From Metabacillus sp. KUDC1714 (lineage in GTDB: Bacteria > Bacillota > Bacilli > Bacillales > Bacillaceae): a stretch of 64,000 bases of DNA. Location of the stretch: the NCBI RefSeq assembly GCF_014217835.1, contig NZ_CP055263.1, positions 2,793,501 to 2,857,500 on the forward strand, written 5' to 3'. The notes under the pieces are model-generated. The model was not told where the DNA came from. It saw only the letters and a list, made by a program, of their open reading frames with translations, and made no database searches. Numbering within the stretch: the stretch's first letter is position 1; each line of letters begins with the position of its first letter. Position numbers and translations under genes: made by a program. Positions 16,495 through 24,626 of this stretch are shown piece by piece.

Positions 16495-18015
16495 ATGCGA
16501 AGGCAAGCTTTAAAACTATTACTTATTCCGTTTCTTCTTTTTTACTCCTTACCAGTAAGTGCAGATGAAAAAGAAGAAAAAACATTGCAGGAAGAATTAA
16601 TTTATTATGTTGTAGTCGACCGTTTTAATAATGGGAACCCCCATAATGATGGGGATGATCTTGATCCAGATAACCCCGATGCTTATCATGGAGGTGATCT
16701 AGAAGGAATAATAAAGAAATTAGATTACCTTCAAGAAATGGGTTTTACCACAATTGCACTATCATCAATTTTCGCAAATGAGGCAAGCGGCTATGCAGGA
16801 GATCTAATAGAGGATCACAATAAAGTAGAAGAGCATTTCGGAAGCTTAGAAGATTTGAAGCATTTAGTTAATGAAACACATAAAAGAGATATGAAGATTA
16901 TGCTAGAGTTTGTTGCAGATCATGTTGGACCTAATCACCCGTGGGTAGAGGACGAAAAAAAACTGCAATGGTTTCATGACAAAGTAGAATTAACAGACGT
17001 GCAGAATGAAGAGAACAGATTAAAGGGATGGTATAAAGGTTTACCTGATTTAGCCACTGAAAATCCGGAAACTAGAGCCTACTTAATTGATACGGCGAAG
17101 TGGTGGGTGGAAGAAACAAAGATTGATGGCTATTATATTGACCATGCTGATACGATTGAACCGGAATTCTGGCAGATATTTGATGGTGAGATTGAAAAGG
17201 TAAACAAGAACTTTTATTTACTGGGTTCACTGCTAGATAATCGGGAAGAAACAATATCTGTTTACAAAGAGGCAGGGTTCCATTCCCTCTTAAATGAACG
17301 CTTTTTTAAAGAAGCTTCAGACATGTTTGCAAATATTGATCAGCCTTTTACAGACGTATCTAAAGTAGTAGAGCAATCATCAAAAAAGCTTAGTACATTT
17401 ATAGATAGTGATAACACAGTTCGTTTTACAAGAAAATCAATTGAAAATCAACAACATCCTGGAATTAGATTAAAAATAGCATTTTCCTATATGTACACAA
17501 TTCCGGGCACCCCTGTTGTTTATTATGGTTCTGAAATTGCAATTGATGGGGGAGACCCTCCAGAAAATCGACCATTAATGAACTTTCAATCGGATGAAGA
17601 ACTGATTGATTATATAGCTAAGCTAGCAACAATTAGAAAGAGTTTACCAGCTTTAACAAACGGTAATTATAAAGTTTTGTATGAAAAGGACGGAATGATT
17701 CTTTTTAAAAGGACATTTGAAGATGAGACAGTTATTGTCGTCATCAATAATACTTCTTCTTCACAAAATGTTATAATTCCAGCTTCTGAAATTGCAGAAA
17801 ATAAGGAGCTTCAAGGCTTAGTGACAGGTGATTCCTTTGAAGAGCAAAATGGAGAATATGAGTTTATTATCGACCGCGAATTAGCTGAGGTTTATGAATT
17901 GAAAGAAAAACAGGGCCTGAATTTACCGCTAATTAGTGTATTTATCGTTGTGCCAGTTTTGTTTGTTTTATTTTTAATTGCTGCAAAGAAACGTGGACAA
18001 AAGAATATTTCATAA
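16495..18015 (+). CDS. Membrane-anchored GH13-like protein lacking catalytic residues
   Basis: 506-aa protein with a signal peptide (cleavage near VSA-DEK), a GH13 alpha-amylase fold and a C-terminal membrane anchor (about residues 470-490, basic tail KKRGQKN). The fold is clear (YYVVVDRFNNGNP, YHGGDLEGI, TPVVYYGSEIAIDGG). The four conserved regions are altered: region I LEFVADHVG, region II DGYYIDHAD (the invariant Arg is Tyr, the Asp kept), region III YLLGSLLDN (Glu of GEVW is Ser), and region IV FIDSDNTVR (His of NHD is Ser). It is probably not a normal hydrolase; carbohydrate binding or a changed reaction are options. Start chosen at 16495 with TTGGAGGAAC upstream. Confidence 0.88.
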   Translation: MRRQALKLLLIPFLLFYSLPVSADEKEEKTLQEELIYYVVVDRFNNGNPHNDGDDLDPDNPDAYHGGDLEGIIKKLDYLQEMGFTTIALSSIFANEASGYAGDLIEDHNKVEEHFGSLEDLKHLVNETHKRDMKIMLEFVADHVGPNHPWVEDEKKLQWFHDKVELTDVQNEENRLKGWYKGLPDLATENPETRAYLIDTAKWWVEETKIDGYYIDHADTIEPEFWQIFDGEIEKVNKNFYLLGSLLDNREETISVYKEAGFHSLLNERFFKEASDMFANIDQPFTDVSKVVEQSSKKLSTFIDSDNTVRFTRKSIENQQHPGIRLKIAFSYMYTIPGTPVVYYGSEIAIDGGDPPENRPLMNFQSDEELIDYIAKLATIRKSLPALTNGNYKVLYEKDGMILFKRTFEDETVIVVINNTSSSQNVIIPASEIAENKELQGLVTGDSFEEQNGEYEFIIDRELAEVYELKEKQGLNLPLISVFIVVPVLFVLFLIAAKKRGQKNIS

Positions 18016-18019
18016 CTGG

Positions 18020-18048
18020 AAAGAGTTGATAATAAATCAGCTCTTTTA
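18020..18048 (+). terminator. Intrinsic terminator of the anchored GH13-like gene
   Basis: AAAGAGTTGAT pairs with ATCAGCTCTTT (one wobble) around AATAA and ends in TTTT. Confidence 0.75.
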
Positions 18049-18060
18049 GTTCTGCAAGAG

Positions 18061-18120
18061 AAGGGTCAGACCATCCATCTCTTTGGTGAGTTAAAAGAAC
18101 AGTTGGATGGTTCAGACCCT
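18061..18120. repeat. Imperfect inverted repeat between convergent genes
   Basis: AAGGGTCAGACCATCCA on the left arm matches TGGATGGTTCAGACCCT on the right, with a loop of about 25 nt. It could act as a second, bidirectional terminator or be a small mobile palindrome. Only one copy was seen here. Confidence 0.6.
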
Positions 18121-18152
18121 CTTGATTTCGATCAAACTAGCGCTTTAGATTA

Positions 18153-19025
18153 TTACCCGTTAACTATTTTTCCACCGTTCACATGAATCATCTGGCCTGA
18201 CATGTAAGAAGAATCATCACTTGCTAAGAAAACATAAGCTGGAGCTAATTCTTCAGGCTGTCCAGGTCGTTTCATTGGAGTGTTTGCTCCAAATGTAGCT
18301 ACTTGATCAGCCGGGAAAGTAGAAGGGATTAATGGAGTCCAAATTGGACCAGGTGCAACAGCATTTACACGAATCCCTTTACCTGCTAGAGAGAGGGCTA
18401 AAGATCTTGTAAAGGTTGTGATAGCACCTTTTGTAGCTGAATAATCAATTAACTGCTCATTACCCGCGTAAGCAGTGACAGATGAGGTATTTACAATCGC
18501 ACTACCCTTCTTTAAATGTGAAAGTGCTGCTTTTGTTAAATAAAAGAAAGAGAAGATGTTTGTACGAAATGTTCTTTCAAGCTGCTCACTTGTTATGTCT
18601 TCAATGCCTTGTTGTGGATGCTGTTCAGCGGCATTGTTTACTAAAATATCTAATCTTCCGAATGTGTTCATTGTTTCTGAAACGATTTGCTGGCATACCT
18701 TTTCATCACCAATATCACCTGAAATAAGCAGGCACTTTTGTCCTTGTTCTTCAACATGCTTTTTTGTTTCGTCTGCATCTTTTTGTTCATCTAAATAGGA
18801 AATAACAACATCTGCGCCTTCTTTAGCAAAAAATACGGCAACAGCTCGTCCAATTCCACTATCCCCGCCAGTAATAATCGCTACCTTGTTTTTAAGTTTC
18901 CCACTACCGGTATAGGTTGAATCATCAAATTTAGGTGTTGGATTCATCATATCCTCATGACCTGGCTGTACATCTTGATGCTGTGGCGGCATTGTTTGTT
19001 TCGGTTGATTTTGATTGTTACTCAA
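18153..19025 (-). CDS. Short-chain dehydrogenase/reductase (general-stress SDR, YhdF/YdaD-like)
   Basis: 290-aa NAD(P)-dependent oxidoreductase of the SDR family. The hydrophilic N-terminal extension (about 45 residues; MPPQHQDVQPGHEDMMNPTP) is typical of the group with B. subtilis YhdF, YhxD and YdaD. The cofactor loop is TGGDSGIGRAVA, then NNAAEQHP, catalytic Ser in NTSSVTAY and YSATKGA with Tyr and Lys. The substrate is unknown; relatives are annotated as glucose dehydrogenase-like or stress proteins. It starts with TTG at 19025, preceded by GAGGAGGTAATTATA. It stands alone between two terminators. Confidence 0.9.
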   Translation of the reverse strand: MSNNQNQPKQTMPPQHQDVQPGHEDMMNPTPKFDDSTYTGSGKLKNKVAIITGGDSGIGRAVAVFFAKEGADVVISYLDEQKDADETKKHVEEQGQKCLLISGDIGDEKVCQQIVSETMNTFGRLDILVNNAAEQHPQQGIEDITSEQLERTFRTNIFSFFYLTKAALSHLKKGSAIVNTSSVTAYAGNEQLIDYSATKGAITTFTRSLALSLAGKGIRVNAVAPGPIWTPLIPSTFPADQVATFGANTPMKRPGQPEELAPAYVFLASDDSSYMSGQMIHVNGGKIVNG

Positions 19026-19187
19026 TATAATTACCTCCTCGAATTAACTGCCGTATAGTAGTATGTGAAAAAACATCTAAAAGTATGTTCTAGTGAAGTG
19101 GTTTTGATATTCCCGAAAAAGGGAGGGGGTAAACACATAGTAGAAATGAGGTAATGGTAATAACGAGGGAATACTTTGTGCAAATGA

Positions 19188-19224
19188 AAAAAGAAACCTG
19201 CCTCTTAAACTTCAGATTTCTTTT
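19188..19224 (-). terminator. Intrinsic terminator of the MarR gene
   Basis: On the minus strand AAGAAATCTG pairs with CAGGTTTCTT and is followed by TTTTTC. It lies 18 bp past the MarR stop. Confidence 0.75.
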
Positions 19225-19241
19225 AGTATGAAGGTCTAATA

Positions 19242-19667
19242 CTATTGCAAATTCTCCCTCATTTTAGAAAGAATCGTTCTTAATTGAATAAGCTCTTCCT
19301 CAGATATATTTTCACAAAGAATTTCGTGAAATTCTTCTGCAATAGGCAGGACATGTTCACTTAGATTCCTACCTTTTTCTGTTAGATATAACCTTTGCGC
19401 GCGACGATCTTTTGGACAGATTACCTTTTTCACAAACCCCTTTTGTTCAAGACCTTGCGACATTCTAGCAATATTCGTTTTATCTTTATTTAGCTTAATT
19501 GAAATTTCATTTTGGCTGAGTCCATCTTGTTCCCAAAGTAACATCATGACTAAATTTTGTTCTGGTGCAATGTTAAAGGGGGCTAATTTCTTTTTCACAT
19601 AATTTGTAAACATTAGATCTGAATGATGGATAAATATACTTATATAATCATCTAAAAATAGCTTCAT
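19242..19667 (-). CDS. MarR family transcriptional regulator
   Basis: 141-aa winged-helix repressor. The recognition region is GLSQNEISIKLNKDKTNIAR followed by the wing CPKDRRAQRLYLTEKGR, which has the DxR motif of MarR proteins. The start at 19667 has GGAG 10 bp upstream. A TACTTGT...ACAAGTA inverted repeat sits just before it, which suggests autoregulation. It is directly downstream of, and collinear with, the azoreductase gene, separated by 124 bp and a terminator hairpin, so it may control azoR. No redox Cys of the YodB/OhrR kind is obvious apart from CPKD and one near the C-terminus. Confidence 0.9.
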   Translation of the reverse strand: MKLFLDDYISIFIHHSDLMFTNYVKKKLAPFNIAPEQNLVMMLLWEQDGLSQNEISIKLNKDKTNIARMSQGLEQKGFVKKVICPKDRRAQRLYLTEKGRNLSEHVLPIAEEFHEILCENISEEELIQLRTILSKMRENLQ

Positions 19668-19689
19668 TACATCTAATCTCCTAAATTGT

Positions 19690-19720
19690 TACTTGTTATG
19701 AATAAATTTACTTACAAGTA
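19690..19720. promoter_or_regulatory. Candidate MarR autoregulatory operator
   Basis: Inverted repeat TACTTGT-17 bp-ACAAGTA directly upstream of the MarR start and RBS. Position and symmetry fit a MarR dimer site; sequence similarity to known MarR-type boxes with CTTGTAAG is only suggestive. Confidence 0.5.
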
Positions 19721-19750
19721 TACCTTATATCAATTTGTAGGAAAATAGAA

Positions 19751-19780
19751 TCAGACCAAAAAGTAAGCCTTTTGGTCTGA
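19751..19780 (-). terminator. Terminator-like hairpin after azoR
   Basis: TCAGACCAAAA pairs with TTTTGGTCTGA around a short loop, 11 bp past the azoR stop; the T-run on the minus strand is weak. Confidence 0.6.
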
Positions 19781-19791
19781 GGAAGAACTGA

Positions 19792-20418
19792 TTAAAAAGT
19801 ATTTGCAGCTGTTGCAGCTTCTCTTATTCCATTTTCAATAATTTCACTAGCTTGTTCAGGGAATTGATTATGTCCTTCAATGATGATGTTTGTAACATTG
19901 TTAACACCAAAGAAATCTAAAATTGTTGTGACATAGTTAACAGCCATTTCTTTTGAAGCAGCAGGTCCTTCTGAATAAACACCACCTCTTGCATTAAGAA
20001 GAGCGACTTTTTTATCAGATAGTAAACCAACAGGTCCCTCTGGCGTATATTTGAACGTTGTTCCAGCTTGGCATAGATAATCCATATACGTATGCAAAAC
20101 AGCAGGGACAGCAAAGTTCCAAAGTGGAAATGCTAATACAATTTTATCTGCAGATAAAAACTGGTCTAGATATTTTTTGACAGTGACTGTAGCAACTTGT
20201 TCATCAGAAGATAACTCGATACCCTTACCTAATTTAAACATTCCATTGATCATATCTGCTCCATAATAAGGTAAGTTTTCACTGAATAAATCAAGCTCTG
20301 TGATTGAATCTTCTGGATGGGATTCCTTGTAGCTTTGTAAGAAAGCCTCATATAATTGAACACTAACAGCCTGTGATACAGGACGTGAATTTGCTTTAAT
20401 AAATAATACGTTTGACAT
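19792..20418 (-). CDS. azoR: FMN-dependent NADH-azoreductase
   Basis: 208-aa flavodoxin-like quinone/azo reductase that uses NADH and FMN for two-electron reduction of quinones and azo compounds. Marks are NVLFIKANSRP (phosphate loop start), FPLWNFAVPAVLHTYMDYL (about residue 100, FMN and dimer contacts), LNARGGVYS and FFGVNNV. The start at 20418 follows TTGGAGGAAACAATT; five codons of frame above it lack an RBS. Two GTTGnTATAGCAAC palindromes upstream suggest repressor control. In B. subtilis such enzymes are induced by quinones and diamide through MarR-type repressors. Confidence 0.92.
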   Translation of the reverse strand: MSNVLFIKANSRPVSQAVSVQLYEAFLQSYKESHPEDSITELDLFSENLPYYGADMINGMFKLGKGIELSSDEQVATVTVKKYLDQFLSADKIVLAFPLWNFAVPAVLHTYMDYLCQAGTTFKYTPEGPVGLLSDKKVALLNARGGVYSEGPAASKEMAVNYVTTILDFFGVNNVTNIIIEGHNQFPEQASEIIENGIREAATAANTF

Positions 20419-20438
20419 AATTGTTTCCTCCAATTTTT

Positions 20439-20452
20439 GTTGTTATAGCAAC
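20439..20452. promoter_or_regulatory. Candidate azoR operator, proximal palindrome
   Basis: GTTGTTATAGCAAC, 13-of-14 match to the distal site, lying about 20 bp upstream of the azoR start and partly between promoter and RBS. A repressor bound here would block transcription (inference). Confidence 0.55.
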
Positions 20453-20503
20453 TATTTTAAAATAAGAACTCTGTCTTAGAGAAAACAGAGAAGATGGCAA
20501 TTG

Positions 20504-20517
20504 GTTGCTATAGCAAC
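20504..20517. promoter_or_regulatory. Candidate azoR operator, distal palindrome
   Basis: Perfect 14-bp palindrome GTTGCTATAGCAAC, extended to GGTTGCTATAGCAACC. It is 65 bp centre to centre from the proximal site, about six helical turns, which would put both on the same face of DNA. Confidence 0.6.
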
Positions 20518-20802
20518 CGGTTGTTTAATTTCATGTTATTTTTTTGTTCATCAAAGAAGTTGCTACACTTTCTTTTTAACATCCTTGATTTTAGTTAGTT
20601 AAACTCTTTATGTCAATTGTTTAGCTCGAGTTCAAAACAATATCCACAATTGAACGAGTCCTTAACTTCTAAGGAATAGTATAACTGTTATTTTCAGAAA
20701 TGAATTCATGTGATTGTCGGAAGTTTGCTCATTAATTAGACTTAAGACTTTTGATGTAGGTCAAGGTCAATACATGGGTTTGGGTTTACCGATTAAAATA
20801 AT

Positions 20803-21095
20803 TGAACTACAAAATCTAAAGATTGAACCATTTGAAGCGAGGATTGAACCAGTTTTGGGCAAAAATGCACCAAAGCTTAGCTGAGCCCCTTGGATTAAAT
20901 CACTAGAACAAATATTTGAACCAGAAAATCTAAAGATTGAACCATTTGAAGCGAGGATTGAACCAGTTCTGAGCAAAAATGAACCATAGCTTAGCTGAGC
21001 ACCTTGGATTGAATCACTAGAACAAATAATTGAACCAGAAAATCTAAAGATTGAACCATTTAAAGAAAAGAATGAACCAGTTCTGGGCAAAAATG
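20803..21095. repeat. 114-bp tandem repeat (about 2.5 copies) with internal 21-bp periodicity
   Basis: The block GATTGAACCATTTGAAGCGA begins at 20821 and 20935, and a close variant at 21049, giving a period of 114 bp (38 codons). Within each unit TTGAACCA-like words recur about every 21 bp. A minus-strand frame runs through it and would encode seven-residue GS-rich repeats, but its ATG lies in the metH terminator and has no RBS. The stretch from azoR (20418) to metH (21204) otherwise holds only the azoR operators and that terminator. Confidence 0.85.
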
Positions 21096-21161
21096 AATCA
21101 AGCTTGAGCCAACTGTTTTCAACAGCAAACCTCTCGTTCGTTTTTATAAATTCATTAGAAT

Positions 21162-21190
21162 AAGCCCCGAAACGTAAAGTTTCGGGGCTT
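21162..21190 (-). terminator. Hairpin after metH
   Basis: AAGCCCCGAAAC pairs perfectly with GTTTCGGGGCTT around TTTAC, 14 bp past the metH stop. The T-run is short, but position and strength fit the operon terminator. Confidence 0.75.
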
Positions 21191-21203
21191 TTCTTCAAAA
21201 GTA

Positions 21204-24200
21204 TTACATTACATTAAAATATCTTGCTTCCGGATGGGCTACGACGATTGCTGTAACAGATGCTTCAGGCTCCATCATAAAGCCTTCTGTTAGCTGAATT
21301 CCAATATCTTCAGGTCTCAATAGCTTAAAGAGTTTTTCTTGATCTTCAAGGTCAGGACAGGCTGGATAGCCAAATGAATACCTTTGACCTTGGTATTTAG
21401 CTGAAAAGCGCTGATCCATTGTAAAGTCAGGGGCATCAGGGAAGCCCCAACGATCACGAACAAGCTGATGTGTTCGTTCGGCTAGTCCTTCTGCAAGCTC
21501 TAGAGCAAGAGCTTGAACAGCATGGCTTTTTAAATAATCGCCTTGTTCCTTAAAGCCTTGTGCTAACTCGCGAATTTGGCTACCTGCTGTAACTGCAAAC
21601 ATGGCTACATAATCAAATCCATCTTCCTGCTTAGGGCGAACATAGTCTGAGATACAACGGTATGGTAGTTTTTCTTGTCTTGGAAAATCAAATGTTTCCA
21701 AAATTGAATTTGTGTTATTTGGATCTAAAATATGCAATTTATTCCCTTCGCTATAAGATGGGTAGAATTGATAAGCAACAGCTGGCTTAAACCAATTCTT
21801 TTTGGCGCCATCCTTTAATAGGTCTTGAATTAACTCAACTAATTCTAATGCTTTTGGATCTTTCTTTTGCACTAATTCCTTGATTTTTCCTTTTAGTCCA
21901 AGATGGTGTCCGATTAGCATTTGCATATTTATATATGGAATAATTTGAGTTAGGTTAATATCTTTAAGCAGATGACGTTTTGTATCAACTGGTGTAAAGA
22001 TTGGTGCTTCACTAAGGTTGCCACGCTTTTCTAATAGCTCAGTAACAGCTTTCGATTGTGCACTTTTTGGTTTCGATTCTTCAGTAACTGCCGCTTCTTT
22101 TTCAGCAAACAGCTCTGGAGTAGTCCGCAATTGATTTGCCAATGATAATCCGTCCATTGCATCTTTTGCGTAAACAACTGGACCCGTATATTGTGGAGAG
22201 ATTTTCATTCTCGTGAATTTTCTTGAAAGGGCAGCCCCACCTACTAAAATTGGTACGTTGCAATTAGCTTCATGTAAGTCCTGAGCAGTAATGACCATTT
22301 GCTGAGCAGACTTTACTAAGAGCCCTGACAATCCAATAATATCGGGATTCTCATCTTTGACTGCTTGAATAAGTGTTTGAGGTGTTACTTTAATTCCCAG
22401 GTCAATAACCTTATAACCATTATTACTTAAAATAATGTCCACCAAGTTTTTACCGATATCGTGAACATCACCTTTAACAGTTGCTAATAAAATTTTACCT
22501 TTTCCACTATCGTCTTTCTTGTCCATAAATTGTTCTAAATAAGATACCGAAGCTTTCATTACTTCAGCACTTTGTAATACTTCAGCAACGATTAATTGAT
22601 TGTCATTAAACAAGACACCAACCTCGGCCATTCCAGCCATTAGGGGTCCGTTAATGATCGAAAGGGGATCAGGGTACTTTTTAAGAGCTAATTCTAAATC
22701 TGGAAGAAGACCTTCCTTTGTTCCTTCAACGATATAAAGAGCTAGTCTTTCCTCTAATGGAAGAGATTTTACTGGCTTTTTGTTTTCCTTTTTCTTTCCT
22801 CGATAAAATGCTGTAAACGCAGCAAGTGTTTCATCAGTTGTTTTGAATAATAGATCTTCTGCTTGCTTGATTTCTTCCTTTGGAATTGAGGCAAAACGCT
22901 CTAATTTTTCGGTATTTACAATCGCATAATCAAGTCCTGCTTGTGTGCAATGGTATAAATAAACTGCATTCAATACTTCACGTCCAACAGGAGGAAGGCC
23001 AAAGGATACATTACTTACACCAAGGATTGTTAAGCATTCTGGTAAGTGTTCCTTTATCAGTTGAATACCACGTACTGTTTCATTTGCAGATCCAATATAT
23101 TGCTCATCACCAGTTCCAACTGGGAAAACAAGTGGATCAAAGATTAAATCACTCGCCTTAAGACCATGTTTTTTGACAAGTAAATCATGTGAACGAATCG
23201 CAACCTCAAGCTTCTTTTCAGCTGTTAATGCCATCCCAATTTCATCGATGGTCCCTACAACTAAAGCTCCACCATATTTTTTTACAAGGGGAACAATTGC
23301 ATCAAAGCGTTCTTCACCGTCCTCAAGGTTTATTGAGTTGATGATAGCTTTACCTTGAGAATATTTTAATGCTCTTTCGATGACATTTTCATCTGTTGAG
23401 TCAATAACAAGAGGGGCCTTTACCTTTTTAACAACCTCTTGAATGAATGCTTCCATATCTTCAAGTTCATCTCTGTCAGGGTCTGCTAAGCAAATATCGA
23501 TAACATGTGCACCATTTTTCACCTGTGCTCTAGCAATTTCAGAGGCTTCTTCAAATTTTTGTTCTGCAATCAACCGTTTGAATTTACGAGAACCGATAAC
23601 GTTTGTTCTTTCTCCGACAAATAGTGGACGCATGCCATCTTCATAAAGAAGGGCATCGATTCCAGAAACAGTGTGACCACTTGAAACGTCTTCGATGCTC
23701 CGTGGGTTGATCGTTGCTACAGCATCAGAGATGGCTTTAATATGTTCAGGAGTTGTTCCACAACATCCGCCTACAAAATTTAGCCAGCCTTGTTCAGCGA
23801 AGCCAACAAGTTTTTTGGCAAGTGACTCAGGTGATTCATGGTAATTTCCTTCTTCATCAGGTAAGCCAGCATTCGGATAACAACTTACAGCTGTATTCGC
23901 TAATCCGGATAATGTACGGATATGGTCTGTCATAAATTCAGGACCTGTTGCACAGTTAAGACCAACCGAAATTGGTTTCATATGCTCTAATGAGACATAA
24001 AAAGCCTCAATATCCTGTCCTGCTAATGTTGTACCCATTGGTTCAATTGTTCCTGAAACCATAAGTGGAAGCTCTTTACCTGTTGTTTCAAATGCCTTTT
24101 GGATGCCTAAGAATCCAGCTTTTACATTGAGCATATCCTGACTAGTTTCAAGGAGAAGTAAGTCAGCGCCACCGATAATTAATCCTCTTGCTTGTTCTTC

Positions 24201-24626
24201 ATAGTTATCGACTAAAGTATCAAATGTTGTCCCACCAGTTACAGATAACGTTTTCGTTGTTGGACCCATTGCTCCTGCAACATATCTTGGTTTTTCAGGT
24301 GTGGAAAATTTATCAGCTGCGTTTTTTGCAATTTTAGCTGATTCAATATTAAGTTCAAGGGCGAAAGAACCTAGGTCGTATTCATCTAAAACAAGACTAG
24401 TAGCTCCAAATGTGTTTGTTGAAATGATATCTGAGCCTGCTTCAAGATAGGCTTCATGAATCATTTCAATTGTTTTCGGTGCTGTTAAAGTTAAATATTC
24501 ATTACAGCCTTCGTAGTCTTCACCACCAAAATCATCAGGTGTAAGATCAGCAGCTTGAATCATTGTACCCATTGCACCGTCAAGTACAAGTATCCGTTTT
24601 TTTATTTCATTTTTGATGCTACACAT
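21204..24626 (-). CDS. metH: Cobalamin-dependent methionine synthase
   Basis: 1140-aa MetH that moves a methyl group from methyltetrahydrofolate to homocysteine through cobalamin. Domains in order: homocysteine-binding barrel with Zn-ligand cysteines ([20 protein letters not shown]), pterin-binding domain (from about residue 345; [14 protein letters not shown]), B12 cap and B12-binding domain with cobalt-ligand His in DVHDIGKN (about 745), and the C-terminal AdoMet reactivation domain. The length is slightly below the 1227 of E. coli. The start at 24626 follows GAAAGGAAG and overlaps the yitJ stop by 8 bp (ATGTGTAG), so it is translated together with yitJ. It implies B12 import or synthesis. 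B. subtilis lacks metH and uses MetE. Confidence 0.95.
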   Translation of the reverse strand: MCSIKNEIKKRILVLDGAMGTMIQAADLTPDDFGGEDYEGCNEYLTLTAPKTIEMIHEAYLEAGSDIISTNTFGATSLVLDEYDLGSFALELNIESAKIAKNAADKFSTPEKPRYVAGAMGPTTKTLSVTGGTTFDTLVDNYEEQARGLIIGGADLLLLETSQDMLNVKAGFLGIQKAFETTGKELPLMVSGTIEPMGTTLAGQDIEAFYVSLEHMKPISVGLNCATGPEFMTDHIRTLSGLANTAVSCYPNAGLPDEEGNYHESPESLAKKLVGFAEQGWLNFVGGCCGTTPEHIKAISDAVATINPRSIEDVSSGHTVSGIDALLYEDGMRPLFVGERTNVIGSRKFKRLIAEQKFEEASEIARAQVKNGAHVIDICLADPDRDELEDMEAFIQEVVKKVKAPLVIDSTDENVIERALKYSQGKAIINSINLEDGEERFDAIVPLVKKYGGALVVGTIDEIGMALTAEKKLEVAIRSHDLLVKKHGLKASDLIFDPLVFPVGTGDEQYIGSANETVRGIQLIKEHLPECLTILGVSNVSFGLPPVGREVLNAVYLYHCTQAGLDYAIVNTEKLERFASIPKEEIKQAEDLLFKTTDETLAAFTAFYRGKKKENKKPVKSLPLEERLALYIVEGTKEGLLPDLELALKKYPDPLSIINGPLMAGMAEVGVLFNDNQLIVAEVLQSAEVMKASVSYLEQFMDKKDDSGKGKILLATVKGDVHDIGKNLVDIILSNNGYKVIDLGIKVTPQTLIQAVKDENPDIIGLSGLLVKSAQQMVITAQDLHEANCNVPILVGGAALSRKFTRMKISPQYTGPVVYAKDAMDGLSLANQLRTTPELFAEKEAAVTEESKPKSAQSKAVTELLEKRGNLSEAPIFTPVDTKRHLLKDINLTQIIPYINMQMLIGHHLGLKGKIKELVQKKDPKALELVELIQDLLKDGAKKNWFKPAVAYQFYPSYSEGNKLHILDPNNTNSILETFDFPRQEKLPYRCISDYVRPKQEDGFDYVAMFAVTAGSQIRELAQGFKEQGDYLKSHAVQALALELAEGLAERTHQLVRDRWGFPDAPDFTMDQRFSAKYQGQRYSFGYPACPDLEDQEKLFKLLRPEDIGIQLTEGFMMEPEASVTAIVVAHPEARYFNVM

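Noticed and set aside
20803..21095. CRISPR-like array
   Set aside because: The repeats are contiguous 114-bp units without unique spacers of constant length, and there are no cas genes.
20767..21198. 143-codon minus-strand open frame with seven-residue GS repeats
   Set aside because: Its ATG lies inside the metH terminator hairpin, it has no RBS, and the frame is open because the DNA repeat period is a multiple of three. Kept as a DNA tandem repeat.
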